Assembly: GCF_018829635.1 (NCBI RefSeq)
Contig: NZ_JAHKKG010000006.1
Span: 186,001 to 250,000, forward strand
From: Paractinoplanes bogorensis
Lineage (GTDB): Bacteria; Actinomycetota; Actinomycetes; Mycobacteriales; Micromonosporaceae
Length of the DNA stretch: 64,000 nt
Direction: 5' to 3'
The notes beneath the pieces are model-generated. The model was not told the DNA's origin. It searched no databases and worked only from the letters and a program-made list of their open reading frames with translations. Below are positions 8,788 to 20,249 of the stretch, piece by piece (position 1 is the first letter of the stretch; every line of letters begins with the position of its first letter). A program made the position numbers and the translations under genes.

Positions 8788-10204
8788 GGTTCTTCGCCAC
8801 GTACATCTCGGCGTCGGCCGCCGCGAGCAGGGCATCCGCGTCGTGGCCGCCCTCGGCGGCGGCCAGGCCCACACTCACGCCGATCGCACAGATCTCGTCG
8901 CCGCGGCGTACCGGCTCGGCCGTCAGCTCCTGCAGCCGGGCCCGCAGCGCCGCCGCCTCGTCCCGGCTGTCGATGTCCTCGGCGAGCACGACGAACTCGT
9001 CGCCGCCGAGCCGTGCGGCCACGTCGCCGGGACGCAGCGCCGCGGTCAGCCGCCGCGCGAACTCGACCAGCACGAAGTCGCCCGCGGAGTGCCCGTACCG
9101 GTCGTTGACCTGCTTGAAGCCGTTCAGGTCGAGGTAGAACAGGACCGGGGAGTACGGATCCACCCGCGGGCGGGACAACGCGAACTCGAGCCGCGCCAGC
9201 AGCGCCGGACGGTTGGCCAGCCCGGTCAGCTGGTCGTGCCCGGCCTGATGGGCCAGGGCGGCCCGGATGCGTTCCTGCTCGCGCACCACGAGGACGAAAC
9301 GCAGCAGCACCAGCCCGGTCATCAGCACCGCCGACACCAGCAGCGAGACCCGGCTGACCGCGCTCTCGAAGTGGCTCAGCCCGGACGCGGTCGGCAGCAC
9401 CAGCAACGCGACGCCCAGGAACACCACCCGCGCCGGGTGCAGGCGCTGCTCCCGCGCGGCGCCGTCGGCGATCCGGCCGGCGTCGCGGTGCACGATGCCC
9501 GCCACCAGCAGGCTGTTGGCCAGCAGCAACACGCCGTCGAGCCGTTCCGCCTGCAGCGCGCGGGACAGCGACGGGAAGAGCTCGGGCAGCGTCGAGATGC
9601 CGATGTCGCCGATCAGGGTCAGGGTCAGCGCCGCCACCAGGAAGAGGGTCGGGCCCCGATGGGTGCCGGGCACCAGCACCAGCACCGCGATCGCGGCGAA
9701 CAGCAGCACGTCGCCGAACGGATAGAACGCGGCGACGGCCACGCTCAGCGACAGCCGCTGGCCCTCGACCGCCGGCAGGATGAGGAACTGCCAGCACAGC
9801 CAGGCCATCACGGTGGTCATGGCGAGGCCGTCGAGCAGGCCCTCCCGCAGCCGGCCGGGCGCACGCAGGTGGGTGAGCCGGATCAGGCCGGCCGCCAGCA
9901 GCGGATAGCCGGAGATCCAGAGGGCGTCGGACGGGCTGACCTCGCCCAGCCCGCCGACGATCCGGGTGAGGATGTCGTAGAGCAGGTCGCCGGCCAGCCA
10001 GACGGACAGCGCGCCCATGATCAGGGCGTACCCGGAGCGGGTCGGCCCGCGCAGCGTCCGCAGCCGGGCCCAGCCGGCGGCGACCAGCGCCGCGAAGGCG
10101 ATCAGGTAGGACCAGTGCGCCGCCGGGGTGCCCGGGGCGAACGCCGAGACCGAGCCGGCCAGCACGGCGAACGTCGGCACCAGCAGGGCCGGCCCAGGTC
10201 TCAT
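8774..10204 (-). CDS. Membrane-bound GGDEF diguanylate cyclase
   Basis: 476 residues from ATG 10204. The N-terminal ~300 residues hold eight or more hydrophobic helices; the C-terminal ~170 are a GGDEF domain (HDQLTGLANRPAL, DLNGFKQVNDRYGHSAGD, RLGGDEF with GGDEF at 400-404). An RPGD motif five residues before it (391-394) fits the inhibitory RxxD c-di-GMP site, so an active, product-inhibited cyclase is expected. No EAL domain is present. c-di-GMP controls development in streptomycetes through BldD, so a developmental or envelope-sensing role is plausible. The membrane part resembles MASE-like sensor regions but is not assigned. Confidence 0.88.
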   Translation of the reverse strand: MRPGPALLVPTFAVLAGSVSAFAPGTPAAHWSYLIAFAALVAAGWARLRTLRGPTRSGYALIMGALSVWLAGDLLYDILTRIVGGLGEVSPSDALWISGYPLLAAGLIRLTHLRAPGRLREGLLDGLAMTTVMAWLCWQFLILPAVEGQRLSLSVAVAAFYPFGDVLLFAAIAVLVLVPGTHRGPTLFLVAALTLTLIGDIGISTLPELFPSLSRALQAERLDGVLLLANSLLVAGIVHRDAGRIADGAAREQRLHPARVVFLGVALLVLPTASGLSHFESAVSRVSLLVSAVLMTGLVLLRFVLVVREQERIRAALAHQAGHDQLTGLANRPALLARLEFALSRPRVDPYSPVLFYLDLNGFKQVNDRYGHSAGDFVLVEFARRLTAALRPGDVAARLGGDEFVVLAEDIDSRDEAAALRARLQELTAEPVRRGDEICAIGVSVGLAAAEGGHDADALLAAADAEMYVAKNLTTA

Positions 10205-10337
10205 GAGATGACCATCGGACGCTCCGGCGCCGCGCTCAGGAAAACCGCTCTGACTGGATTCGTTCCAGAAAAGGTTTGACCTGCCCGTCGCCGGTAATCC
10301 GGGAGGACGAAAGAATCCGCTACGTGAGGAGCTGATC

Positions 10338-11852
10338 GTGAGCGATCGTCCGACCACCACCGACGCCGGCATCCCGGTCGGCAGCGACGAGCACTCGCTC
10401 ACCGTCGGCCCCGACGGCCCGCTGCTGCTCCAGGACCATTACCTGATCGAGCAGATGGCCAACTTCAACCGGGAGCGCATCCCCGAGCGGCAGCCGCACG
10501 CCAAGGGCGGCGGGGCGTTCGGCACCTTCCGGGTCACCCAGGACGTGAGCGCCTACACCCGGGCCGCCGTCTTCGCGCCGGGGGAGCAGACCGACGTGCT
10601 GACCCGTTTCTCGACCGTGGCCGGCGAGCGCGGATCCCCGGACACGTGGCGTGACCCGCGCGGCTTCGCGGTGAAGTTCTACACCCGCGAGGGCAACTTC
10701 GACCTCGTCGGCAACAACACGCCCGTCTTCTTCATCCGCGACCCGATGAAGTTTCAGCACTTCATCCGCTCGCAGAAGCGGCGCGCCGACAACAACCTGC
10801 GCGACCACGACATGCAGTGGGACTTCTGGACCCTGTCACCCGAGTCGGCTCACCAGGTCACCTGGCTGATGGGGGACCGGGGCATCCCCCGGACGTGGCG
10901 GCACATGAACGGATACGGCAGCCACACCTACATGTGGATCAACGCGTCGGGCGAGCGGTTCTGGGTGAAGTACCACTTCAAGACCGACCAGGGCATCGAG
11001 TGCTTCACCCAGGACGAGGCCGACCAGATGGCATCGGCCGACACCGACTACCACCAGCGCGACCTGTTCGAGCACATCGTGGCCGGGGAGTTCCCCAGCT
11101 GGACGCTGCACGTGCAGGTCATGCCGTACGAGGACGCGCGCGCTTACCGGTTCAACCCGTTCGACCTGACCAAGGTGTGGCCGCACGCCGACTACCCGCT
11201 GCAGGAGGTCGGGAAGCTGACGCTGGACCGCAACGTCACCGACTATCACACCGAGATGGAGCAGGCTGCGTTCGAGCCGAACAACGTCGTACCGGGAACG
11301 GGTCTGTCCCCGGACAAGATGTTGCTGGCCCGGGGCTTCAGCTACGCCGACGCGCACCGGGCCCGGCTCGGCGTCAACTACAAGCAGATCCCGGTCAACG
11401 CGCCCCACGTCGAGGTGAACAGCTACTCCGTCGGTGGGGCGATGCGCGTCCGCAACGTGTCCGATCCGGTGTACGCCCCCAACTCGTACGGGGGTCCGCA
11501 GGCGGACCCGGCCCGCACCGACGACGGCGGCACCTGGCACTCGGACGGCGAGATGGTGCGCTCGGCCTACACGCTGCACCCGGCCGACGACGACTGGGGT
11601 CAGGCGGGCACGATGGTGCGCGAGGTGCTGACCGGCGAGCAGCGCGACCGGCTGGTCGACAACATCGTCGGGCACCTGCTCAACGGGGTGAGCGCCCCGA
11701 TCCTGCAGCGCGCCTTCGAGTACTGGAAGAACGTCGACAAGTCTCTCGGCGACCGGGTCGAGGCCGGCGTCCACGCGAAGCAGGACGAGAAGGACCCGAA
11801 GGCCGCCGACCAGGGCAACCCGGCCCGCTCGTCGATGCAGGACAAGGCCTAG
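10338..11852 (+). CDS. katA: Monofunctional heme catalase
   Basis: 504 residues, the small-subunit (clade 3-like) length. The distal histidine lies in RQPHAKGGGAFG (His54), the distal asparagine in VGNNTPVFF (126/127) and the heme-ligating tyrosine in RGFSY (Arg332, Tyr336). GTG at 10338 is preceded by GAGGAG at 10326-10331. Dismutates hydrogen peroxide in the cytoplasm. The promoter region is shared with the divergent GGDEF gene (133 bp). No OxyR- or FurA-type regulator gene is adjacent. The symbol follows the family and is not strain-specific. Confidence 0.95.
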   Translation: MSDRPTTTDAGIPVGSDEHSLTVGPDGPLLLQDHYLIEQMANFNRERIPERQPHAKGGGAFGTFRVTQDVSAYTRAAVFAPGEQTDVLTRFSTVAGERGSPDTWRDPRGFAVKFYTREGNFDLVGNNTPVFFIRDPMKFQHFIRSQKRRADNNLRDHDMQWDFWTLSPESAHQVTWLMGDRGIPRTWRHMNGYGSHTYMWINASGERFWVKYHFKTDQGIECFTQDEADQMASADTDYHQRDLFEHIVAGEFPSWTLHVQVMPYEDARAYRFNPFDLTKVWPHADYPLQEVGKLTLDRNVTDYHTEMEQAAFEPNNVVPGTGLSPDKMLLARGFSYADAHRARLGVNYKQIPVNAPHVEVNSYSVGGAMRVRNVSDPVYAPNSYGGPQADPARTDDGGTWHSDGEMVRSAYTLHPADDDWGQAGTMVREVLTGEQRDRLVDNIVGHLLNGVSAPILQRAFEYWKNVDKSLGDRVEAGVHAKQDEKDPKAADQGNPARSSMQDKA

Positions 11853-12500
11853 CTACCAGCCGCGGGCACGCCACTCGGCGAGGTGTGGGCGCTCGGCGCC
11901 GAGCGTCGAGTCCTTGCCGTGGCCGGGGTAGAACCACGTGTCGTCGCCGAGCCGGGAAAAGACCTTCGCTTCGAGGTCGTCCATCAGCTGGTTGTGGTCG
12001 CCGGCGGATGTCGTCCGTCCGTGTCCCCCGGGGAAGAGGCTGTCCCCGGTCCACAGGTGGGCGGTGCCCGCCGGGTCCTGGTAGAGCAGCGCGATCGAGC
12101 CCGGCGTGTGGCCGACCAGGTGGATGACCTCGAGCGACGCGTCACCGACGGTGATGTGCTCGCCGTCGCGCAGGTCGCGGTTGACGATCGGGATCTCGGC
12201 GGCGTCGTCGATGTGGGCCAGCGACTCGGCGCCGGTGCTCAGGACGACCTCCTCGAGGGCCTGCCAGTGGTCGCCGTGCCGGTGCGTGGTGACGACCGTG
12301 CTCAGGCCCGCGTCGCCGGCCAGGCCGATCAGGGTGCCGGCGTCGTCGGCCGCGTCGATCAGCAGCTGCTCACCGCCGCTGCGCAGCAGGTAGGCGTTGT
12401 TGTCCATCGGGCCGACCGACACCTTGGTGATGGTCAGGCCGCCGAGCTCGCGGACGTCCGGCCGGCCGCCGCGGGTGACGTCTCCGGTGTACTCGGTCAT
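11853..12500 (-). CDS. MBL-fold metallohydrolase, glyoxalase II-like
   Basis: 215 residues. The metal motif THRHGDHW (usual THxHxDH) with later VGHTPGSI, WTGDSLF and PGHG gives the complete zinc-binding set of glyoxalase-II-like beta-lactamase-fold hydrolases. ATG 12500 overlaps the stop of the upstream MDMPI gene (TAATG), so the two are coupled. The partner belongs to a mycothiol-dependent fold family, so a mycothiol thioester or persulfide substrate is possible, but that is inference. Its stop directly abuts the catalase stop on the other strand (11852/11853). Confidence 0.88.
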   Translation of the reverse strand: MTEYTGDVTRGGRPDVRELGGLTITKVSVGPMDNNAYLLRSGGEQLLIDAADDAGTLIGLAGDAGLSTVVTTHRHGDHWQALEEVVLSTGAESLAHIDDAAEIPIVNRDLRDGEHITVGDASLEVIHLVGHTPGSIALLYQDPAGTAHLWTGDSLFPGGHGRTTSAGDHNQLMDDLEAKVFSRLGDDTWFYPGHGKDSTLGAERPHLAEWRARGW

Positions 12501-13198
12501 TACTTCCACCTCGCGGGTGTCGGGAGCTCGCCGTCGGGCGCGACGGTGAGGTCGGTGCCGTCGCCGCGACCGGTCAGCCAGGCCGCGATCGACTTGGTCG
12601 GGCCGCCGACGACCGGCGGGTCGGGATGATCGCCGATGGTCAGGGCGTGCTCGATGCCGAAGGGCCGCAGCCGCATCGACGGCCATGCCGCGTCCGCGCC
12701 GGCCACGATCTCGCGCAGCAGCCGCAGCGCGAACGCGTCGGACCAGTCGGCCGGCGTGTAGGCGAGCCCGAGGTCGGCGTGGTGCACCGTCACCTCGCGC
12801 AGCCGGGTCCACGGCACCGCCGCCGCCGACTGCCCGAGCCAGGGCAGCATGAACGCCCACGCGCCGGCCGGCATGGCCGCGCCCGCGTCGGCGAACCGCT
12901 CGTGCGCCGCCCGGATGTCTTCGAGCTGCTCGCGCAGGGGACGGCCGGCGCCCTCCTGGATGCCGGCCTCGCGCGCCTCGGCCGACGCGTAGGGCGGGGT
13001 CTCGACGCCGGTGCGGGCCCAGGTCAGCAGGTTGGTCAGCGCGTCCGCGTTGCGGGCGACGTGGGTGAGCACGTGCCCGACGGTCCAGCCCGGCAGCCGG
13101 GACGGGTTGCCCACGGCGGTGGGGTCGAGGTCGGCCGCCGTCCGCAGCAGATCGTCCGTGGCCGCGTCGACGTCGGTCAGCATGACGAGCGGATCCAT
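12500..13198 (-). CDS. Maleylpyruvate-isomerase-like mycothiol-dependent protein (DinB fold)
   Basis: 232 residues from ATG 13198 (GTG 13204, two codons upstream, is an alternative). The DinB/MDMPI pattern is visible: LPGWTVGHVLTHVARNADAL near residue 40 and LREVTVHHADLGLAYTPADW near 138-157, supplying the histidines that bind zinc in the family, followed by a C-terminal SCP-like segment (VGGPTKSIAAWLTGRG). Members use mycothiol as cofactor or thiol donor. Coupled by a 1-bp overlap to the MBL hydrolase downstream. Specific substrate unknown. Confidence 0.82.
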   Translation of the reverse strand: MDPLVMLTDVDAATDDLLRTAADLDPTAVGNPSRLPGWTVGHVLTHVARNADALTNLLTWARTGVETPPYASAEAREAGIQEGAGRPLREQLEDIRAAHERFADAGAAMPAGAWAFMLPWLGQSAAAVPWTRLREVTVHHADLGLAYTPADWSDAFALRLLREIVAGADAAWPSMRLRPFGIEHALTIGDHPDPPVVGGPTKSIAAWLTGRGDGTDLTVAPDGELPTPARWK

Positions 13199-13394
13199 AG
13201 TCACTTTCAGAACCCTAGTGGGTCCGGAATTCGCTTTCGCCCGGGTAGGCGCGACCGTACCGTCGGTGCAGACGCGTCGATCAGATCCCGCGGAGGAGGT
13301 GGGGAGCGTGCTGTTCGTTTCGGCGTCCCTTCACCCGGAGGCGTCCGCCTGACCTGGCTGGTCGGGCCGTCTCCCCGTCTCGAAACGGGTCCTG

Positions 13395-14432
13395 ATGAAA
13401 CACGAGCTGTCCCAGCTGGGCTGGGACGAGTCCCTCGCATCCGCGTATCGCCGGTTCGACCGTTCCGACGCCTCCCCGGGCCGCGTGCTACGGGCCGATC
13501 GGGGTGTCTGCACCGTGCTCGACGAGTCGGGCGTGACCCGGGCCAGCCTGTCCGGCAGCGTGCTGCTGGGCGCCGCCCGCGACCCGGCCCAGCTGCCCTG
13601 CACCGGCGACTGGGTGGTGCTGCGGCACTGGCCCGACCGCCGGATCACCGCCGAGCACGTGCTGCCCCGGCGCACCTGTCTGATCCGCCGCACCTCGGAC
13701 AAGGACAGCACCGGCCAGGTGCTCGCCGCCAACATGGACACGGTGGCCGTGGTCGAGCCGATCCACCCGGAACCGGACGACGCCCGCATCGAGCGCCTCC
13801 TCGCCCTGGCCTGGGAGTCCGGCGCCCAACCGCTGCTCGTGCTGACCAAGGCCGACACGACGAGTGACCCCGAGGCGATCCGCGAGCAGATCATGGAACT
13901 GGCGCCGGGCGTGCCGGTGGTCACCGTGAGTGCGCGACTTTCGCTGGGCGTCGAGCAGATTCGCCCGTACGCGGGCCGGGGTCGCACCCTGGCCCTGCTC
14001 GGGCGGTCCGGGGCGGGTAAGTCGACGCTGGTCAACGCCCTGGCCGGGACGCCGGTCATGCCGGTGCAGCAGATCCGCGACGCGGACGGCAAGGGACGGC
14101 ACACGACCACGTACCGAAACCTGGTTCTGATCCCCGACGGCGGCGCGATCCTCGACACACCCGGCATCCGTGGGGTGGGTCTGCTCGACACCGCCGAGGG
14201 TCTGGCCCGCGCGTTCGCCGACATCACCGAACGGGCCGCCCGGTGCCGGTTCGACGACTGCCGGCACGAGACCGAGCCCGGTTGCGCGGTCGTGGCCGCG
14301 GTGGCCGACGGCTCGCTACCCCCGCGCCGGCTGGCCAGCTGGCGCAAGTTGCGGCACGAGATCGAGGTCGAGTCGGCCCGTCAGTCGGCCCGTCTGGCCG
14401 GGGCCGCCGGGCACCGCCGCAGGCGTTCCTGA
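13395..14432 (+). CDS. rsgA: Ribosome small-subunit-dependent GTPase A
   Basis: 345 residues. An N-terminal OB-fold region is followed by a circularly permuted GTPase domain: G4 TKAD (151-154), G1 GRSGAGKS (203-210), G3 DTPG (254-257). A zinc site has Cys284, Cys289, His291 and Cys297, as in RsgA/YjeQ. The protein tests late 30S subunit maturation and releases assembly factors by GTP hydrolysis. It has its own upstream region of 190 bp in which I see no gene. Ribosomal GTPase assignment is firm. Confidence 0.95.
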   Translation: MKHELSQLGWDESLASAYRRFDRSDASPGRVLRADRGVCTVLDESGVTRASLSGSVLLGAARDPAQLPCTGDWVVLRHWPDRRITAEHVLPRRTCLIRRTSDKDSTGQVLAANMDTVAVVEPIHPEPDDARIERLLALAWESGAQPLLVLTKADTTSDPEAIREQIMELAPGVPVVTVSARLSLGVEQIRPYAGRGRTLALLGRSGAGKSTLVNALAGTPVMPVQQIRDADGKGRHTTTYRNLVLIPDGGAILDTPGIRGVGLLDTAEGLARAFADITERAARCRFDDCRHETEPGCAVVAAVADGSLPPRRLASWRKLRHEIEVESARQSARLAGAAGHRRRRS

Positions 14433-14457
14433 CGTACCCCTCTGTCACAATGCTCCG

Positions 14458-16251
14458 GTGCGTGCGGTGGAGGAAGTCGTCGAGGACAAGGCCGACCCCC
14501 GGCCGCCGGCGCCCCGGCGCACCCGGGCCGACCTGTGGGCGCTGCTGAGTTACGGGCTGCTCGCCGTGCTCGTGCTGAGCCGGCTCTGGCGTGATCCGTC
14601 CGGTCGCGTGCTGGCCAGCAACGACGACGACCACGGCTTCTTCATGTTCGTCATGGCGCACGGCGAGCGGGTGCTGTTCCACGGCGACAACCCGCTGCTC
14701 TCCGACCGGCTCAACGTGCCCGACGGCGTCAACATGATGGCCAACACCACGGTGCTGGCCCTGAGCGTGCCGTTCGCCCCGATCACCCACTGGCTCGGCG
14801 CCGGGGTCACCCTGGTGCTGCTGCTCACGCTGGGTCTGGCCGGCACGGCCACCGCCTGGTACTGGGTGCTCTCCCGCCACCTGGTGACGAGCCGGTTCGC
14901 GGCCTGGATCGGTGGCCTGTGGTGCGGCTTCTGCCCGGCCCTGGTGTCGCACGCCAACGGGCACGTCAACTTCGTCAGCCTGTTCGTGGTGCCGTTCATC
15001 GTGTGGCAGGTGCTGCGGCTGCGCGAGCCCGGGCGGGCCGTGCGCGGCGGGCTGATCCTGGGCCTGCTGATCGTGGTGCAGGTCTTCATCAACGAGGAGA
15101 TCCTGCTCTTCACCGCGCTCACCCTGGGCGTCTTCGTGATCGCGTACGCGCTGATGGCTCGCGACCGGGTCCGGCACGAGGCGCGGGCCCTGCTGGCCGG
15201 GCTGGGCGTGGCCGGCCTGGTCTCGGTGGTGCTGCTCGCCTATCCGCTGTATTTCCAGTTCACCGGCCCGGGCCACTACCAGGGCCAGCCGTTCGAGCCG
15301 GACAAGTACGCGACCGACTTCGCCTCGATCTTCGGGTTCGCCCGGCAGTCGCTGGCCGGCAATGCCGAACTGACCCGGACGATGAGCGTCAGCGGCACGG
15401 AGGACAACGTCTTCTTCGGCCCGTTCGGCCTGGCCCTGGTCGTCGCGTCGGCGGTCGTGCTGTGGCGGCGCTCGGTGGCGGCCCGCGCGGCCACCGTCGC
15501 GGCGGTCGTCCTGCTGATCGTGTCGATGGGCCCGCACCTCAAGGTGTTCGGCCACAACACCGGCCTTCCGCTGCCGTTCGGCCTGGTCAGCCACGTGCCG
15601 ATCATCGACCTGGTCAGCGTCACCCGCTTCGCCATGGTGCCCGCGACGATCGCCGGCGTGCTGCTCGCCCTGGCCACCGACCGGTGGCGCGAGTTCACCC
15701 CGCGCGGGCGGCGGCTGTGGCAGGTGGGCCTGGTGCTGGCCCTGGTGCCGCTGGCCCCCAAGCCGCTGCCGGTGGTCGACGCCGATCCGCTGCCGCCGTT
15801 CGTGGCCGAGGGCATGTGGCGGCAGTACGTGACCAGCGACGACCGCACCCTGGTCACCGTGCCGCTGCCCGAGGTGACCACCGGGCGGGCCGGCATGCGC
15901 TGGGCGTCGCTGACCCACCTCGACTACCGGTCGCCCCGCGGCTACTTCATGGGCCCGATCAACCCGCCGACCGACATCACCGGGTCGTGGAACGCGCCCC
16001 GCCGGTTCACCGCCGACCTGCTGTGGCGGGTCCGCGAGTACGGCGAACGGCCGGCGCTCAGCGAGAGTGACAAGGCTCGCATCACCGAAGACCTGATCTT
16101 CTGGCGGGCCGCCGTCGTGGTGCTGGTGCCCGGCAGCCGCAACGAGGGCCCGCTGCTCGACACGCTGACCGCCGCCCTGGGCGAGCCGCAGTCGGTCGGC
16201 GGGGTTCAGCTCTGGGACATGCGCGCGCTCCAAGTTCCCCCAGCCGAGTGA
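14458..16251 (+). CDS. Polytopic membrane protein, GT-C glycosyltransferase-like
   Basis: 597 residues from GTG 14458. A CACAAT hexamer lies 6 nt before the start, so the mRNA may be leaderless. About ten hydrophobic helices occupy residues 25-430. The loop after the first helix carries SNDDDHGFFMFVMAHGERVLFHGDNPL, an acidic motif where GT-C enzymes place their catalytic Asp, and the C-terminal ~150 residues are soluble. This suggests transfer of a sugar from a polyprenyl-phosphate donor at the outer face of the membrane. The exact family is not recognised. It lies 25 bp after rsgA. Confidence 0.65.
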   Translation: MRAVEEVVEDKADPRPPAPRRTRADLWALLSYGLLAVLVLSRLWRDPSGRVLASNDDDHGFFMFVMAHGERVLFHGDNPLLSDRLNVPDGVNMMANTTVLALSVPFAPITHWLGAGVTLVLLLTLGLAGTATAWYWVLSRHLVTSRFAAWIGGLWCGFCPALVSHANGHVNFVSLFVVPFIVWQVLRLREPGRAVRGGLILGLLIVVQVFINEEILLFTALTLGVFVIAYALMARDRVRHEARALLAGLGVAGLVSVVLLAYPLYFQFTGPGHYQGQPFEPDKYATDFASIFGFARQSLAGNAELTRTMSVSGTEDNVFFGPFGLALVVASAVVLWRRSVAARAATVAAVVLLIVSMGPHLKVFGHNTGLPLPFGLVSHVPIIDLVSVTRFAMVPATIAGVLLALATDRWREFTPRGRRLWQVGLVLALVPLAPKPLPVVDADPLPPFVAEGMWRQYVTSDDRTLVTVPLPEVTTGRAGMRWASLTHLDYRSPRGYFMGPINPPTDITGSWNAPRRFTADLLWRVREYGERPALSESDKARITEDLIFWRAAVVVLVPGSRNEGPLLDTLTAALGEPQSVGGVQLWDMRALQVPPAE

Positions 16252-16253
16252 GT

Positions 16254-16299
16254 TAGCGCCGCGTGAACTGCGGGAATGTGCGCCATGTGCCAGGCGCTA
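16254..16299 (+). terminator. Weak hairpin after the GT-C-like gene
   Basis: TAGCGCC (16254-16260) and GGCGCTA (16293-16299) are perfect inverted repeats starting 2 bp after the stop codon, but the loop is 32 nt and there is no T-run, so termination is only a possibility. Confidence 0.3.
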
Positions 16300-16417
16300 C
16301 ACCTACTTGGCGTCCGCGGCGACCAAACTTGTCGTACCCCATGGCTAGAGTGGCCGCGGTTCTACTCGACTCATACACCTGTACGGTTTCGATCTTCGCG
16401 GCTGGAAGGGCTGGCTG

Positions 16418-19369
<2,952 letters not shown>

Positions 19370-19405
19370 GCCTTCAGCAAGGTCACAGGTGACTCATAGC
19401 AACGA

Positions 19406-19437
19406 CGCCCGGTCGGGGACATAGCCTCGACCGGGCG
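19406..19437 (+). terminator. Hairpin terminator after uvrA
   Basis: CGCCCGGTCG (19406-19415) pairs perfectly with CGACCGGGCG (19428-19437); three further pairs (one G-U) close a 6-nt ACATAG loop. It lies 37 bp after the uvrA stop. The stem is followed by TTGCCGTT, not a long T-run, as is common in actinobacteria. Confidence 0.75.
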
Positions 19438-19614
19438 TTGCCGTTCCGGTTAACGCTGCGCAACCGCGCCGGGCGAATGCCCGCAAACCCGGATGGACCG
19501 CTGCGGCAACGGCGGATAATTTCGCGGTACGCCTGAACCCGGCGTGCCGCGCCAGCGTATGTAGAGGCGACGCCGCGTGACCATCTACGCGGACCAGGCA
19601 CTGGAGGACACACG

Positions 19615-20151
19615 ATGACAGACGTGCAGACCAAGACCGACGCCGAGTGCTCCGTCGCGGAGCACGGACGTACAGGTACTTGCTCGACACGCCGTCGGGT
19701 CCTGCTCGGCGCGGGCGCGGCCGGTGCCACCGCTGTCCTGGCGGCCTGCGGCACGAGCTCGTCGAGCACCAACACCAACGGCACCGGCTTCTCCGACAAC
19801 CCGGGCCCGGCCGGCAGCGCGGCCGCGGGCAACGGTGACAGCGGCTCGGGCAGCAACGGCGGCTCCGGCGGCGCCACCCTGGCCGCGGTGGGCGACGTGC
19901 CCGAGGGCGGCGGCATCATCCAGGGCGACTACGTGATCACCCAGCCCACCGCCGGCACCTTCAAGGCGTTCAGCAAGGTGTGCACGCACGCCGGCTGCGA
20001 CGTCAACAAGATCGACGGCGGCCAGATCTCGTGCCCCTGCCACAACAGCAAGTTCTCGATCGAGACGGGCGAGCCGACCTCGGGCCCGGCCAACAAGGCG
20101 CTGCCCGAGACGCAGGTCAAGGTGGACGGCGAGAACATCGTCGCCGCTTGA
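19615..20151 (+). CDS. Tat-exported Rieske [2Fe-2S] lipoprotein
   Basis: 178 residues. Start ATG 19615 follows GGAGG (19603-19607). The N-terminus STRRRVLLGAGAAGATAVLAACG combines a twin-arginine-like motif and a lipobox-type LAAC, so the folded protein is probably Tat-exported and lipid-anchored. A Gly/Ser/Asn-rich linker (residues ~47-86) precedes the Rieske domain with CTHAGC and CPCHNSKF, the complete Cys-His/Cys-His cluster set. Likely role is extracytoplasmic electron transfer; partner unknown. It is a single gene between two terminators. Confidence 0.88.
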   Translation: MTDVQTKTDAECSVAEHGRTGTCSTRRRVLLGAGAAGATAVLAACGTSSSSTNTNGTGFSDNPGPAGSAAAGNGDSGSGSNGGSGGATLAAVGDVPEGGGIIQGDYVITQPTAGTFKAFSKVCTHAGCDVNKIDGGQISCPCHNSKFSIETGEPTSGPANKALPETQVKVDGENIVAA

Positions 20152-20169
20152 TGTCCCACTGATTTCAGG

Positions 20170-20209
20170 CCGGAGGTCCGAAGCCGTGGCGGCGGCGACG
20201 GACCTCCGG
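20170..20209 (+). terminator. Hairpin terminator after the Rieske gene
   Basis: CCGGAGGTCCG (20170-20180) and CGGACCTCCGG (20199-20209) are a perfect 11-bp inverted repeat with an 18-nt GC-rich loop, 18 bp after the stop codon and upstream of the uvrC promoter. Confidence 0.75.
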
Positions 20210-20249
20210 TCGGGTAATCATGTCAGTCCCCCGCACTAGTGTTGAGTCT

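Noticed and set aside
16329..16351. TTGTCG/TAGAGT promoter for uvrA
   Set aside because: The two hexamers are 11 nt apart, too close for a normal promoter.
16252..16417. LexA-type SOS box upstream of uvrA
   Set aside because: I looked for a GAAC-N4-GTTC type dyad and did not find one.
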